Shown: in pieces, positions 44,332 to 52,341 of the stretch
Position numbering within the stretch: the first letter of the stretch is position 1
Layout of the letters: each line of letters begins with the position of its first letter
Origin: Bacteroides caecimuris
GTDB lineage: Bacteria > Bacteroidota > Bacteroidia > Bacteroidales > Bacteroidaceae
Direction of reading: 5' to 3'
Assembly (NCBI RefSeq): GCF_001688725.2
Contig: NZ_CP015401.2
Location: 2,728,001 to 2,792,000, forward strand
Length of the DNA stretch: 64,000 bases
Made by a program: the position numbers and the translations under genes
Notes under the pieces: model-generated
Told to the model about the DNA's origin: nothing
Database searches by the model: none
What the model saw: the letters and a program-made list of their open reading frames with translations, nothing else

Positions 44332-44475
44332 TGAAACAAAGTGTTTCACACCGAGAAACCAAGTGTTTCATGCCTTGGAACTAATAGTTTCAAGTAACAG
44401 AAACTTTAGTTTCCTACTGTTGAAACTCTAGTTTCCTACCGTTGGAACTTTAGTTTCAAGCTGCTGAAACTAAAC
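44332..44475. repeat. Degenerate 22-bp tandem repeat of GAAAC/GTTTC palindromes
   Basis: About six and a half units follow each other at 22-23 bp: GAAACaaagtGTTTC, GAAACcaagtGTTTC, GGAACtaataGTTTC, GAAACTttAGTTTC, GAAACTctAGTTTC, GGAACTttAGTTTC and a final partial GAAACT. Each unit is a palindrome of about 14-15 bp and the period is two helical turns. The repeat occupies the gap between queC and queF. No spacers exist, so it is not a CRISPR array. Confidence 0.8.
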
Positions 44476-44529
44476 TAAGCCAATATATTCCCAGGCAGAA
44501 GCTATAATCTTCTATGAATTGAAACTTAC

Positions 44530-44655
44530 TGGTGACAATAGATGTGACAGCAAAATATCAAGTTTTGTTGCTGTCACCACTTGCTGTCACAAAGTATTTA
44601 TTTTATAATCAACCGTTTAACAACAACAATGTGACAGATGACAGCAAAAAATGCA
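44530..44655. repeat. Cluster of TGTGACAGCAA motifs in both orientations
   Basis: GTGACAGCAA occurs at about 44535, its complement TTGCTGTCAC at 44568-44577 and again at 44581-44590, and GTGACAG/TGACAGCAAA at 44630-44647. The first pair forms a hairpin. Together with the neighbouring 22-bp repeat this fills the 557-bp gap before queC. No gene was seen there. It could be a protein-binding region or the remnant of a lost element. Confidence 0.65.
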
Positions 44656-44677
44656 TTTTAATCTCTATGTAGAGATA

Positions 44678-45337
44678 TTATTGATTCTTACTTTTTAAAT
44701 ACTTCTCCAATCCTTCCCGGCGTAACGTACAAGCCGGGCAATGTCCGCAGCCATCTCCTTGAACACCATTATAGCATGTCAAAGTCTCGGTGCGAATCAG
44801 TTCCATCACTCCCAATTTGTCGGCCAGCGCCCATGTTTCTGCTTTATCAATCCACATCAAAGGAGTATGAATCACAAACTGTTCATCCATAGCCAGATTG
44901 AGAGTCACATTGAGAGACTTGATAAACGCATCCCTACAATCGGGATAACCGCTGAAATCCGTTTGGGAAACTCCCGTTACCAAATGATTAATACCACGTT
45001 CACGGGCATATACAGCCGCAATACTCAAAAAGAACAGGTTGCGTCCCGGAACAAATGTATTGGGAACACTATCTGCCGGCTTTTCCTGATCCATCATCAT
45101 GGTGGTATCGGTCAATGAATTATGCCCTAACTGTCCGATGAAGGAAACATCCATCACATCAAATTCCACTTCCGCTTTCCGGGCTATCTCCCGCGCAAGT
45201 TCCACTTCTTTCTGATGCTTCTGACCGTACAGAAAACTCAAGGCATATACTTTTTTAAAATTGCGTTTTGCCCAAAACAAGCAAGTGGTAGAATCCTGTC
45301 CGCCACTAAACACAACCAATGCTGTTTCTCTATTCAT
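44678..45337 (-). CDS. queC: 7-cyano-7-deazaguanine synthase
   Basis: This 219-residue ATP-dependent enzyme makes preQ0 from carboxydeazaguanine. It has the PP-loop [13 protein letters not shown] and the zinc cluster [19 protein letters not shown]. It is 8 bp downstream of yhhQ, hence in the same operon. Confidence 0.95.
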   Translation of the reverse strand: MNRETALVVFSGGQDSTTCLFWAKRNFKKVYALSFLYGQKHQKEVELAREIARKAEVEFDVMDVSFIGQLGHNSLTDTTMMMDQEKPADSVPNTFVPGRNLFFLSIAAVYARERGINHLVTGVSQTDFSGYPDCRDAFIKSLNVTLNLAMDEQFVIHTPLMWIDKAETWALADKLGVMELIRTETLTCYNGVQGDGCGHCPACTLRREGLEKYLKSKNQ

Positions 45338-45345
45338 ATCCTATA

Positions 45346-46026
45346 TTAAATATCTTTGATTTTCAACACATTATAAGAGATATTGGTGTCGTAAACATCG
45401 CTACCGTCTATTTTCTTGATTGCTTTCACCACACGGATCGTTACCGGAAGGATCATCACTTCATACAAGGATTTCAATAGAATCTGAATCCCCATCATGA
45501 TAAGCAGTTCTTTCCAGGCAATGGTACCTCCAAAAGCTACCGGGAAGAAAATCAACGAATCGGCAGTCTCCCCCACTACAGTCGACCAAATAGCACGGGC
45601 TGAAAAGTTACGTCCCTGACTGGCTACTTTCATTTTACTCATCACATACGCATTAAGAAACGAACCTACCAAAAAGGCCATCAGACTGGCAGCCACAATA
45701 CGGGGAGCCATACCAAACACAAAATCAAAATGCTCCTCGCCTTCCCAAAAAGGAGCAGCAGGAATGGCAACAGCTATCAACCCAAGAGCGACCACAAAAA
45801 AGTTCATGGCAAAACCACTCCAAATGATAAGGCGCGCTTTCTTGAATCCCCAAACCTCGGCGATACAGTCATTTATAATATAAGAAATAGGAAAAACCAA
45901 TAATCCGGCTGTCACGGTCAAACTACCGATCTGGATTACTTTCGTTTCAAGAAGATTGGCTGCAATGAGGCAAACATTAAAAAGAATACCCAGCAGCATA
46001 AAGGGTACAGATACTTTTTCTTTCAT
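45346..46026 (-). CDS. yhhQ: Queuosine precursor transporter (YhhQ/QPTR family)
   Basis: This 226-residue membrane protein has about six helices and motifs of the COG1738 vitamin/precursor transporter family: VFPISYIINDCIAEVWGFKK, and SARAIWSTVVGETADSLIFF near the centre. YhhQ imports preQ0/preQ1. Pairing with queC supports this. Its leader carries a preQ1-I-like riboswitch. Confidence 0.92.
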   Translation of the reverse strand: MKEKVSVPFMLLGILFNVCLIAANLLETKVIQIGSLTVTAGLLVFPISYIINDCIAEVWGFKKARLIIWSGFAMNFFVVALGLIAVAIPAAPFWEGEEHFDFVFGMAPRIVAASLMAFLVGSFLNAYVMSKMKVASQGRNFSARAIWSTVVGETADSLIFFPVAFGGTIAWKELLIMMGIQILLKSLYEVMILPVTIRVVKAIKKIDGSDVYDTNISYNVLKIKDI

Positions 46027-46030
46027 AATT

Positions 46031-46063
46031 CCTGTTTTTTACGTGGTGTTCTAGAATACACGA
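46031..46063 (-). promoter_or_regulatory. Probable preQ1-I riboswitch upstream of yhhQ-queC
   Basis: On the minus strand a CGTG/CACG stem encloses a 13-nt loop, TATTCTAGAACAC, and is followed by TAAAAAACAGGA. The TTCTAG...ACACC loop and the A-rich tail are hallmarks of the preQ1-I class. The tail includes the AGGA ribosome site just before the ATG at 46026; UUCU in the loop can pair with it to form the pseudoknot, which would block translation when preQ1 is bound. Found by eye, no covariance model was run. The genes controlled fit exactly. Confidence 0.6.
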
Positions 46064-46105
46064 CCGCTATCCACGGCATCATACGTCTTTTATTCTTTTG
46101 CGCTG

Positions 46106-46113
46106 CAAAGGTA
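46106..46113 (-). promoter_or_regulatory. -7 element of the yhhQ-queC operon
   Basis: Minus strand TACCTTTG followed by CAGCGC. Transcription from about 46099 gives a leader of roughly 73 nt containing the riboswitch. Confidence 0.65.
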
Positions 46114-46287
46114 TAGGAAAAACAATGAAAAACAAAAAAAATTCGATATATGCTTTAAATTGACCTATACTATATAGTTACCTAACAAATATGTGGATGA
46201 ACAAAAAAGAATGAAAATTCTCTAATTGAAGAATCCTTTTCAGGTAGTCATGTGTTTAAAATCCATGTTTAACTAAAAGACCAAATC

Positions 46288-46572
46288 ATGGAACATCAAT
46301 TTAAAAAAGACGTAAAAGAAGCAGCAATGCAGGCAAAAGCAAATGCCCGGCTTGCTGAACAAAGAGCTGAAGAGGCTAAAGAAAGAGGTGCCGAAGCAAG
46401 TTCACATTCGGGTGAAAGTTTGAAAAAGAAAGTACAGCATGCCGCACATGTTGCTCAGGAAAAAGCAACAGAAGCGACTAACACTGTGAAAGAAAAAGCT
46501 ACAGAAGCAGCCCATACCGTACAAGAGACTGCTCAAAAAGCTAAACACAGAGTACAAGAAATGCTGGATTAA
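46288..46572 (+). CDS. Small helical, Ala/Lys/Glu-rich protein (LEA/apolipoprotein-like)
   Basis: This 94-residue soluble protein is almost entirely amphipathic helix with loose 11-residue repeats (AAHVAQEKATEATNTVKEKA, AAHTVQETAQKAKHR). Such composition recalls LEA-type stress proteins or phasins. No signal peptide. A stress-protective role is a guess. No standard TAnnTTTG promoter was found upstream. Confidence 0.7.
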   Translation: MEHQFKKDVKEAAMQAKANARLAEQRAEEAKERGAEASSHSGESLKKKVQHAAHVAQEKATEATNTVKEKATEAAHTVQETAQKAKHRVQEMLD

Positions 46573-46586
46573 CAGTAAAACATGAA

Positions 46587-46619
46587 CCTTCCAGCCAGTT
46601 GTCGTCTATGGCTGGAAGG
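46587..46619. terminator. Hairpin between convergent genes
   Basis: An 11-bp perfect stem (CCTTCCAGCCA / TGGCTGGAAGG) with an 11-nt loop lies between the helical protein and the sigma-factor remnant. Neither side has a strong T-run, so termination is uncertain. Confidence 0.5.
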
Positions 46620-46633
46620 CTCATCTATCCATC

Positions 46634-46985
46634 TTAAGAATGTAATACACGATACAGTTGCTTCATATCATAAGCCAATTCAAACTTGTCACCATCTTCA
46701 TCTTCAATCATGTGCTGCTGATGGATAGAATAGGTATCATCTATGATATTCATTTCACGAACTGTACGACGATAGTTATTCACAAAAATATTGCGCATAA
46801 GTGTGTACATCCATCCTTTGAGGTTCTTACTATATGCAAACTTCTGATGATTATCCAATGCCTGTAATACACAATCCTGAACCAAATCTTTGGCAGAATC
46901 ACGATCTGCCGTCAATTTATACGCAAAGCGTTGTAAACGCTGATTGTATATCTAATATTCCTTGAGTAAATTCTACTTTTCCCAT
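46634..46985 (-). pseudogene. Broken ECF sigma factor gene
   Basis: The remnant starts at ATG 46985 with MGKVEFTQGILDIQS, then shifts frame within about 15 codons; the continuing frame reads QRLQRFAYKLTADRDSAKDL and runs to 46634. It covers sigma region 2 (LKGWMYTLMRNIFVNNYRRT) and stops after YDMKQLYRVLHS, before region 4. A single-base indel plus loss of the 3' third make a functional sigma factor unlikely. A 93-codon frame from an internal ATG at 46915 remains open, without region 4. Confidence 0.8.
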
Positions 46986-47148
46986 CACGGTATTTCTTTT
47001 ATCTAATTACTATAATACAAAGATCCGCTTTTTTAGAACAAATATAAATAGCAATTCTTCCGATAAGTTTGGCTATTTTTCCTTCGGAGCTCTCAACCAT
47101 TTCTTTTGTAAGTTGTTCTTTGGGCATTCACCTAAAACTTAACTTATA

Positions 47149-48262
47149 ATGAAAACAAGCATTAAGATGGTAGCTATGCTATTGGGGATAGGAATTTTCC
47201 CCATCTGTGCCCAGGCACAAAAGAAGGTAATTATCGAAAATGAGGAACCTAATTCGATCATGTTTGTCTCACGAGACAAAGCAGGCGATGAAATCATACA
47301 GATTATGAACAACCGCCAACAGATGCGTTTTCACGATCCCAACACTCCCCACTTCCACCCTGTTCCTCAAATTGGTAGGACGTACCAAACATTTGGGAGA
47401 CTTCGTAGTTTACACTGCCGGTAACTTCCGCGGTGACGGAAAAACCTTTGAACTGCAAAATGCGTATGCACAGTTTTTGGGTTTCACTATCGGATATAGC
47501 TATGGCTCATTCATGGATCTTTCAGCCCTACCTCCTACTATCGACTTTGCAGGTCCTAACGGTTCTACCTTTTACCGCACTACGCAATTAAGTTATATGT
47601 ACGATAAGTTGAAAAACTGGAAGTTCGGTGCAGCTATAGAAATGCCTTCAGTAGACGGCACAACAAATAGCAATGTTTCTGTCAACACCCAACGGATGCC
47701 GGACTTTGCAGCTTCTGCACAATTCAACTGGAATAGCAATAGTCACATCAAATTGGGAGCCATCGTTCGCAGCATGACTTATTCAAGCAATATATACGAT
47801 AAAGCATATTCTACCACCGGATTCGGTCTACAAGCATCTACAACTTTCAATATCACAAAAAAGTTGCAAGCTTACGGACAGTTCAATTATGGAAAAGGTA
47901 TCGGTTCTTATCTGAATGATTTAAGCAATCTGAACGTGGATATCGTTCCCGATCCTGATGACGAAGGAAAAATGCAGGTTCTGCCAATGATGGGATGGTA
48001 TGCGGGACTCCAATACAATATTTGCCCGAAATTCTTTGTATCCGGCACTTATAGTTTATCCAGACTTTATTCTGAAAACGGATATTCATGCGAAAACCCG
48101 GAATCTTACCGCAAAGGTCAATATCTTGCTGCTAACGCTTTTTGGAATGTAAGCAGCAATCTGCAAGTAGGCGTTGAATATTTGAGAGGATGGAGAAGCA
48201 ATTACGATTCTTCAACAAGTCATGCCAACCGATTGAATATGCTGGTACAGTATTCTTTCTAA
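47149..48262 (+). pseudogene. DcaP-like outer membrane porin with internal deletion and frameshift
   Basis: The 5' part (47149 on) encodes a signal peptide and MNNRQQMRFHDPNTPHF. At about 47355 the frame changes, and the other frame continues as TLFLKLVGRT, KHLGDFVVYTAGNFRGDGKT and on through a beta-barrel to the terminal QYSF at 48262. In intact family members these two parts are separated by a stretch of roughly 50-70 residues, from memory. So an internal deletion joined the parts out of frame. The 3' part alone has no signal peptide and cannot be exported. Confidence 0.82.
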
Positions 48263-48283
48263 ACTGGCATAATAATAAAACAA

Positions 48284-48311
48284 AAAAGAGGCTGTCTAAA
48301 AAGCCTCTTTT
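48284..48311. terminator. Bidirectional terminator with GAGGCTGTCTAAAAAGCCTC core
   Basis: AAAAGAGGCT and AGCCTCTTTT form a 10-bp stem around GTCTAAAA. The A- and T-runs make it work in both directions, for the porin remnant and for the FadL gene. Confidence 0.8.
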
Positions 48312-48333
48312 CTATATATAAAGGATTAGAAAT

Positions 48334-49719
48334 TTAGAACTGATAGTTCACACTCACACCAAACACTTTATTAGTACGGCTGTATACATTAGTACCGAAT
48401 ATCCCTGTACCATTGTAATTTGGGGATTTTTTAGTATAATCTTCATAAGTAGTCCACATATAACCTACATTTAAAGCAGCTCTTTCACTCAACATCAATT
48501 TCGCACCCACACCTATTGAATAAGAATCACAAGAGAAACTAGTATCACTTTGGAAGTTGTCAGACAATCCATAATCCGTAATCTGACCACCACAACTTAA
48601 AGTCAATCGTTTAATTATGTCCCATTCGACTCCCATTAGATATTCGTTTGTTCCCTTTGTCAAATACTTCTGCTTTCCATCAGCCATTCCTGCTTTTTTG
48701 TCGTCATAGAAATGGTATTCTACAGATGCACGCAGTACAGGTAGAAATTCATAAGCAGCTGCAACTGAAAGCATGGAAGGTATATCGTTAGGAGTGTTCA
48801 CACCATGCTTGAAAGGTGCCAGTGCATCCGTCTCTACAGAAGCTTCAATTTTTTTTGTATTGTTTTCTATATTAAGATTAGTCTTGAATTCATACTTAGC
48901 ACCAATATTCAATTTACCCAACTTAGCATCCACACCAATAACGGGAGTGAATCCCCAACCTGTCTGATCACAGTCTAAAGCCAAATGCATCAAGTCGGCT
49001 CCTCCTAAGTCTGCTTTCATTTTAGCATCCAAAAAGCCCACATAACCACCAGTAAAATAATTCATGCGTCCTCCCGCAAAAGCAGAAAGCCAATCATTTA
49101 TTTTATAGGATAACCCTAATTGTAACGCATAGATATATTGCTTGCCATCCATAGCAGTGCTAATGTCATACATACCAGGAGTAACGATAGGGCTCTTTCC
49201 ACCAGAAGTTAAATGTTTTTTTAAACTTTCCTGAAAGATACCTGCCATAGCCACCGACTCAAACATTGGCAAACCGTCATCAAATGAAGCTTTACCACCT
49301 CCACCAGTAATTGCAAAGAAACCGGAAATAGTCCAATCACCTTTTTTATAAGCTGCAAATACACTCGGAATAATGGGAGCAGCAGCCTTTCCTTCATAAT
49401 ATTTACTATAATACTTGTCGGAAACGGTAGGAACAGGAGCGGTAGGGTTTAAATCAAGACCACTATATGTCATAAAGCTAGCATCAATATTTCTTGTTTG
49501 AAAAGCACTCTGAATACTCAAACCCATATAGAAACCATCATTCGGCAAAAAAGCCAAACCAGCAGGATTAGACAAAGCACCATCTATTTCAATTGTAGCA
49601 CCACGAGATAACATACGAAGAAAAGCAGCGTGTTGATTAGTATTTGTCAGAAGACCTCCGGCAAAAGTTGGAATTGAAACGATTAACATTACAAATCCAA
49701 TCAAGGAAATTTTTCTCAT
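48334..49719 (-). CDS. OmpP1/FadL-family outer membrane transporter
   Basis: This is a 461-residue outer membrane protein with a 20-residue signal peptide (ends PTFAG). It has the FadL-type N-terminus (GGLLTNTNQHAAFLRMLSRG, then GALSNPAGLAFLPNDGFYMG) forming the hatch, and a 14-strand barrel ending VFGVSVNYQF. It would move hydrophobic compounds across the outer membrane. Monocistronic. Confidence 0.9.
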   Translation of the reverse strand: MRKISLIGFVMLIVSIPTFAGGLLTNTNQHAAFLRMLSRGATIEIDGALSNPAGLAFLPNDGFYMGLSIQSAFQTRNIDASFMTYSGLDLNPTAPVPTVSDKYYSKYYEGKAAAPIIPSVFAAYKKGDWTISGFFAITGGGGKASFDDGLPMFESVAMAGIFQESLKKHLTSGGKSPIVTPGMYDISTAMDGKQYIYALQLGLSYKINDWLSAFAGGRMNYFTGGYVGFLDAKMKADLGGADLMHLALDCDQTGWGFTPVIGVDAKLGKLNIGAKYEFKTNLNIENNTKKIEASVETDALAPFKHGVNTPNDIPSMLSVAAAYEFLPVLRASVEYHFYDDKKAGMADGKQKYLTKGTNEYLMGVEWDIIKRLTLSCGGQITDYGLSDNFQSDTSFSCDSYSIGVGAKLMLSERAALNVGYMWTTYEDYTKKSPNYNGTGIFGTNVYSRTNKVFGVSVNYQF

Positions 49720-49747
49720 CTAAATCTTTTTTAAAATTATTTGGGCG

Positions 49748-49755
49748 CAAAGATA
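49748..49755 (-). promoter_or_regulatory. -7 element of the FadL gene
   Basis: Minus strand TATCTTTG followed by CGCCC, 29 bp before the start at 49719. Confidence 0.65.
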
Positions 49756-49928
49756 CGACATTATTGCACACGAAAGATACGTTTGTGCATTTATTTTCAT
49801 TCATCGGCCTATTTTAATTGAAAAAACAAACTGTTTCTAATGAAACAATCTATATTTACTACTGTACAGAAAGCAAACAAATCCACCTGTTCCGATGTTT
49901 AATACTATATAATTTATAGAATACTATT

Positions 49929-50930
49929 ATGGCCTATACAATTGCATTTTTCGGCACAAAGCCTTATGACGAGTCCTCTTTCAATGACAAAAACAAAGAA
50001 TTCGGATTTGAAATACGCTATTACAAAGGAAATCTGAATAAGAACAATGTACTACTGACACAAGGTGCAGATGCTGTATGCATCTTCGTAAATGATGTTG
50101 CCGATGCAGAAGTAATCCGTATCATGGCAGCTAACGGAGTAAAACTGCTGGCACTGCGATGTGCAGGTTTCAACAACGTAGATTTGGATGCAGCTGCCGC
50201 AACCGGAATTACCGTTGTACGCGTACCGGCTTATTCACCCTATGCAACTGCCGAATACACAGTGGCTCTTATGCTGTCGTTGAATCGTAAAATCCCCCGC
50301 GCCTCCTGGCGTACCAAAGACGGCAATTTCTCCTTGCATGGTCTGATGGGATTCGACATGCATGGAAAAACAGCAGGTATCATCGGCACAGGAAAAATAG
50401 CGAAAATATTAATTCATATTTTAAGAGGTCTCGGCATGAACGTGCTGGCATATGACCTCTACCCTGATTATAACTTCGCACGGGAAGAGAAGATTGTCTA
50501 TACTTCACTGGACGAACTATACCACAATTCGGATATTATCTCCTTACACTGTCCGCTCACTGAAGAGACCAAATACCTGATAAACGACTACTCTATCAGC
50601 AAAATGAAAGACGGAGTAATGATTATCAATACCGGTCGCGGGCAATTGATTCATACCAATGCGCTGATTGAAGGGTTGAAAAACAAGAAAATAGGTTCCG
50701 CAGGACTGGACGTGTACGAGGAAGAAAGCGAATACTTTTATGAAGATCAATCCGATCGCATCATCGACGATGATGTACTCGCCCGTTTGCTCTCGTTCAA
50801 CAATGTAATCGTCACTTCTCATCAAGCTTTTTTCACACATGAAGCAATGGAGAATATTGCTGCAACCACCCTGCAAAACATAAAAGATTTTATCAATCAT
50901 AAGCCTTCATTAAATGAAGTGAAGAAATAA
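49929..50930 (+). CDS. ldhA: D-lactate dehydrogenase (2-hydroxyacid dehydrogenase)
   Basis: This 333-residue NAD-dependent enzyme reduces pyruvate to D-lactate. It shows LLALRCAGFNNVDLDAA, the Rossmann motif GIIGTGKIAK (about residue 151), the active-site Arg in NTGRGQLI, Glu in LDVYEEESEYFYED and the catalytic His in TSHQAFFTHEAM. YEEE and the following acidic segment are typical of the LdhA branch. Confidence 0.93.
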   Translation: MAYTIAFFGTKPYDESSFNDKNKEFGFEIRYYKGNLNKNNVLLTQGADAVCIFVNDVADAEVIRIMAANGVKLLALRCAGFNNVDLDAAAATGITVVRVPAYSPYATAEYTVALMLSLNRKIPRASWRTKDGNFSLHGLMGFDMHGKTAGIIGTGKIAKILIHILRGLGMNVLAYDLYPDYNFAREEKIVYTSLDELYHNSDIISLHCPLTEETKYLINDYSISKMKDGVMIINTGRGQLIHTNALIEGLKNKKIGSAGLDVYEEESEYFYEDQSDRIIDDDVLARLLSFNNVIVTSHQAFFTHEAMENIAATTLQNIKDFINHKPSLNEVKK

Positions 50931-50976
50931 AACTTTTAAGTCTCTTCCTTTGTTTACCAAACATATAAACAAATAA

Positions 50977-51348
50977 GAGAAAGAATTCCTGCAGATCTGG
51001 ATGATGCCGAAAGAACGGAACACCCGTCCCGTTTATCAGGATTTCAGCATTGCAGAATTGGAGCGTCCAAATGAACTGGCAATCATCGTATCTCCCGACG
51101 GTAGCACACCTGCTTCCCTTTTGCAAGATACCTGGTTCTCCATCGGCAAAGTAGAAGCCGGGAAGAAATTAGGTTATCACATACATCAAAGTCATGCAGG
51201 CGTCTATATCTTCCTTATTGAAGGAGAAATAGTGGTAGACGGTGAAGTTCTGAAACGCCGTGACGGCATGGGTGTTTACGATACGAACAGCGTTGAACTA
51301 GAGACATTGAAAGACTCACATATTCTATTAATAGAAGTACCTATGTGA
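50977..51348 (+). pseudogene. 5'-truncated pirin-family gene
   Basis: The frame upstream of the first ATG (51001) reads KEFLQIWMMPKERNTRP, which matches the linker and C-terminal cupin of pirins. The whole N-terminal cupin with its metal site is absent and a stop lies at 50974. The remaining 116 residues end in LLIEVPM, a normal pirin C-terminus. It could still be translated from 51001, but as half a bicupin protein. Confidence 0.75.
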
Positions 51349-51391
51349 TTTCATCATTAAAAATAATAAACTAAAACTGCCAGATAATCTT

Positions 51392-51530
51392 ATGGCGAAA
51401 TTAAACATAGCAGATATCCGACAGGAATATACGAAAGGCGGGTTGCGGGAAAGTGAACTTCCCGGTGCCCCGCTTTCTATACACCTCACAACCGGACGGA
51501 GAATGGAAAATCAGTCGCCTTGCTCCTTGA
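51392..51530 (+). pseudogene. pdxH: Pyridoxamine 5'-phosphate oxidase gene with large internal deletion
   Basis: It begins with MAKLNIADIRQEYTKGGLRE and SELPGAPL, the start of PdxH. It ends, in another frame, with RFLYTSQPDGEWKISRLAP and a stop at 51530, the exact C-terminus of PdxH (compare RFLYQ...RLAP in E. coli). Around 170 codons between them, with all FMN and substrate residues, are gone. It sits between the pirin remnant and the MBL-fold gene. Confidence 0.85.
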
Positions 51531-51596
51531 TTTCATCGATTTTTCTTGGCAACTCCAACTAGAATACGTAATATTGCAACTATAAAATAGTCAGCT

Positions 51597-52328
51597 ATGA
51601 CACTAGATTATATTTATCACAGCGGTTTCGCCATCGAAATGGAAGACACAACCGTTATCATCGATTACTACAAAGATTCTTCCGAAACGGAACACAACCG
51701 GGGAATCGTGCACGATTATCTCCTGCAAAGACCGGGTAAACTGTACGTATTGGCTACCCATTTCCATCCCGATCACTTTAACCGTGAGATATTGACTTGG
51801 AAAGAGCAACGCCCCGACATTCAATATATCTTCTCCAAAGATATTCTGAAGTCCCGCCGTGCCAAAGCCGAAGATGCTTTCTATATTAAAAAAGGAGAAA
51901 ACTACGAAGACGACACGATCCGAATCGACGCCTTCGGATCGACAGATGTCGGCAGTTCGTTCCTTCTTCACTTACAAGATTGGAGTATCTTCCATGCCGG
52001 CGACTTGAACAACTGGCACTGGAGTGAAGAATCGACCGAAGAAGAGATACGAAAAGCCAATGGTGACTTCCTTGCAGAAGTTAAATATTTAAAAGAAAAA
52101 GTGCCTAACATCGATCTGGTGCTATTTCCAGTGGATCAGAGAATGGGAAAAGATTACATGAAAGGGGCAAAACAGTTTATCGAACAAATAAAAACTACTA
52201 TATTTGTGCCCATGCACTTCAGTGAAGATTATGAAGGAGGAAATGCGCTTCGTAGTTTTGCAGAAAATGCAGGATGCCGTTTTATCAGCATCACCCGTAG
52301 GGGCGAAAGTTTTGAAATTACCAAATAA
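51597..52328 (+). CDS. MBL-fold metallohydrolase
   Basis: This 243-residue protein of the metallo-beta-lactamase fold has YHSGFAIEM at the start, the metal motif THFHPDHF (about residue 59), a second ligand in HAGDLNNWHWS and the last His in VPMHFSEDY. It resembles the UlaG-like branch of metallo-hydrolases. Substrate unknown. It lies 66 bp after the pdxH remnant. Confidence 0.85.
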   Translation: MTLDYIYHSGFAIEMEDTTVIIDYYKDSSETEHNRGIVHDYLLQRPGKLYVLATHFHPDHFNREILTWKEQRPDIQYIFSKDILKSRRAKAEDAFYIKKGENYEDDTIRIDAFGSTDVGSSFLLHLQDWSIFHAGDLNNWHWSEESTEEEIRKANGDFLAEVKYLKEKVPNIDLVLFPVDQRMGKDYMKGAKQFIEQIKTTIFVPMHFSEDYEGGNALRSFAENAGCRFISITRRGESFEITK

Positions 52329-52341
52329 ACACATTATAATT

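Noticed and set aside
44332-44475. CRISPR array
   Set aside because: The repeats follow each other without unique spacers, are degenerate, and no cas gene is in the window.
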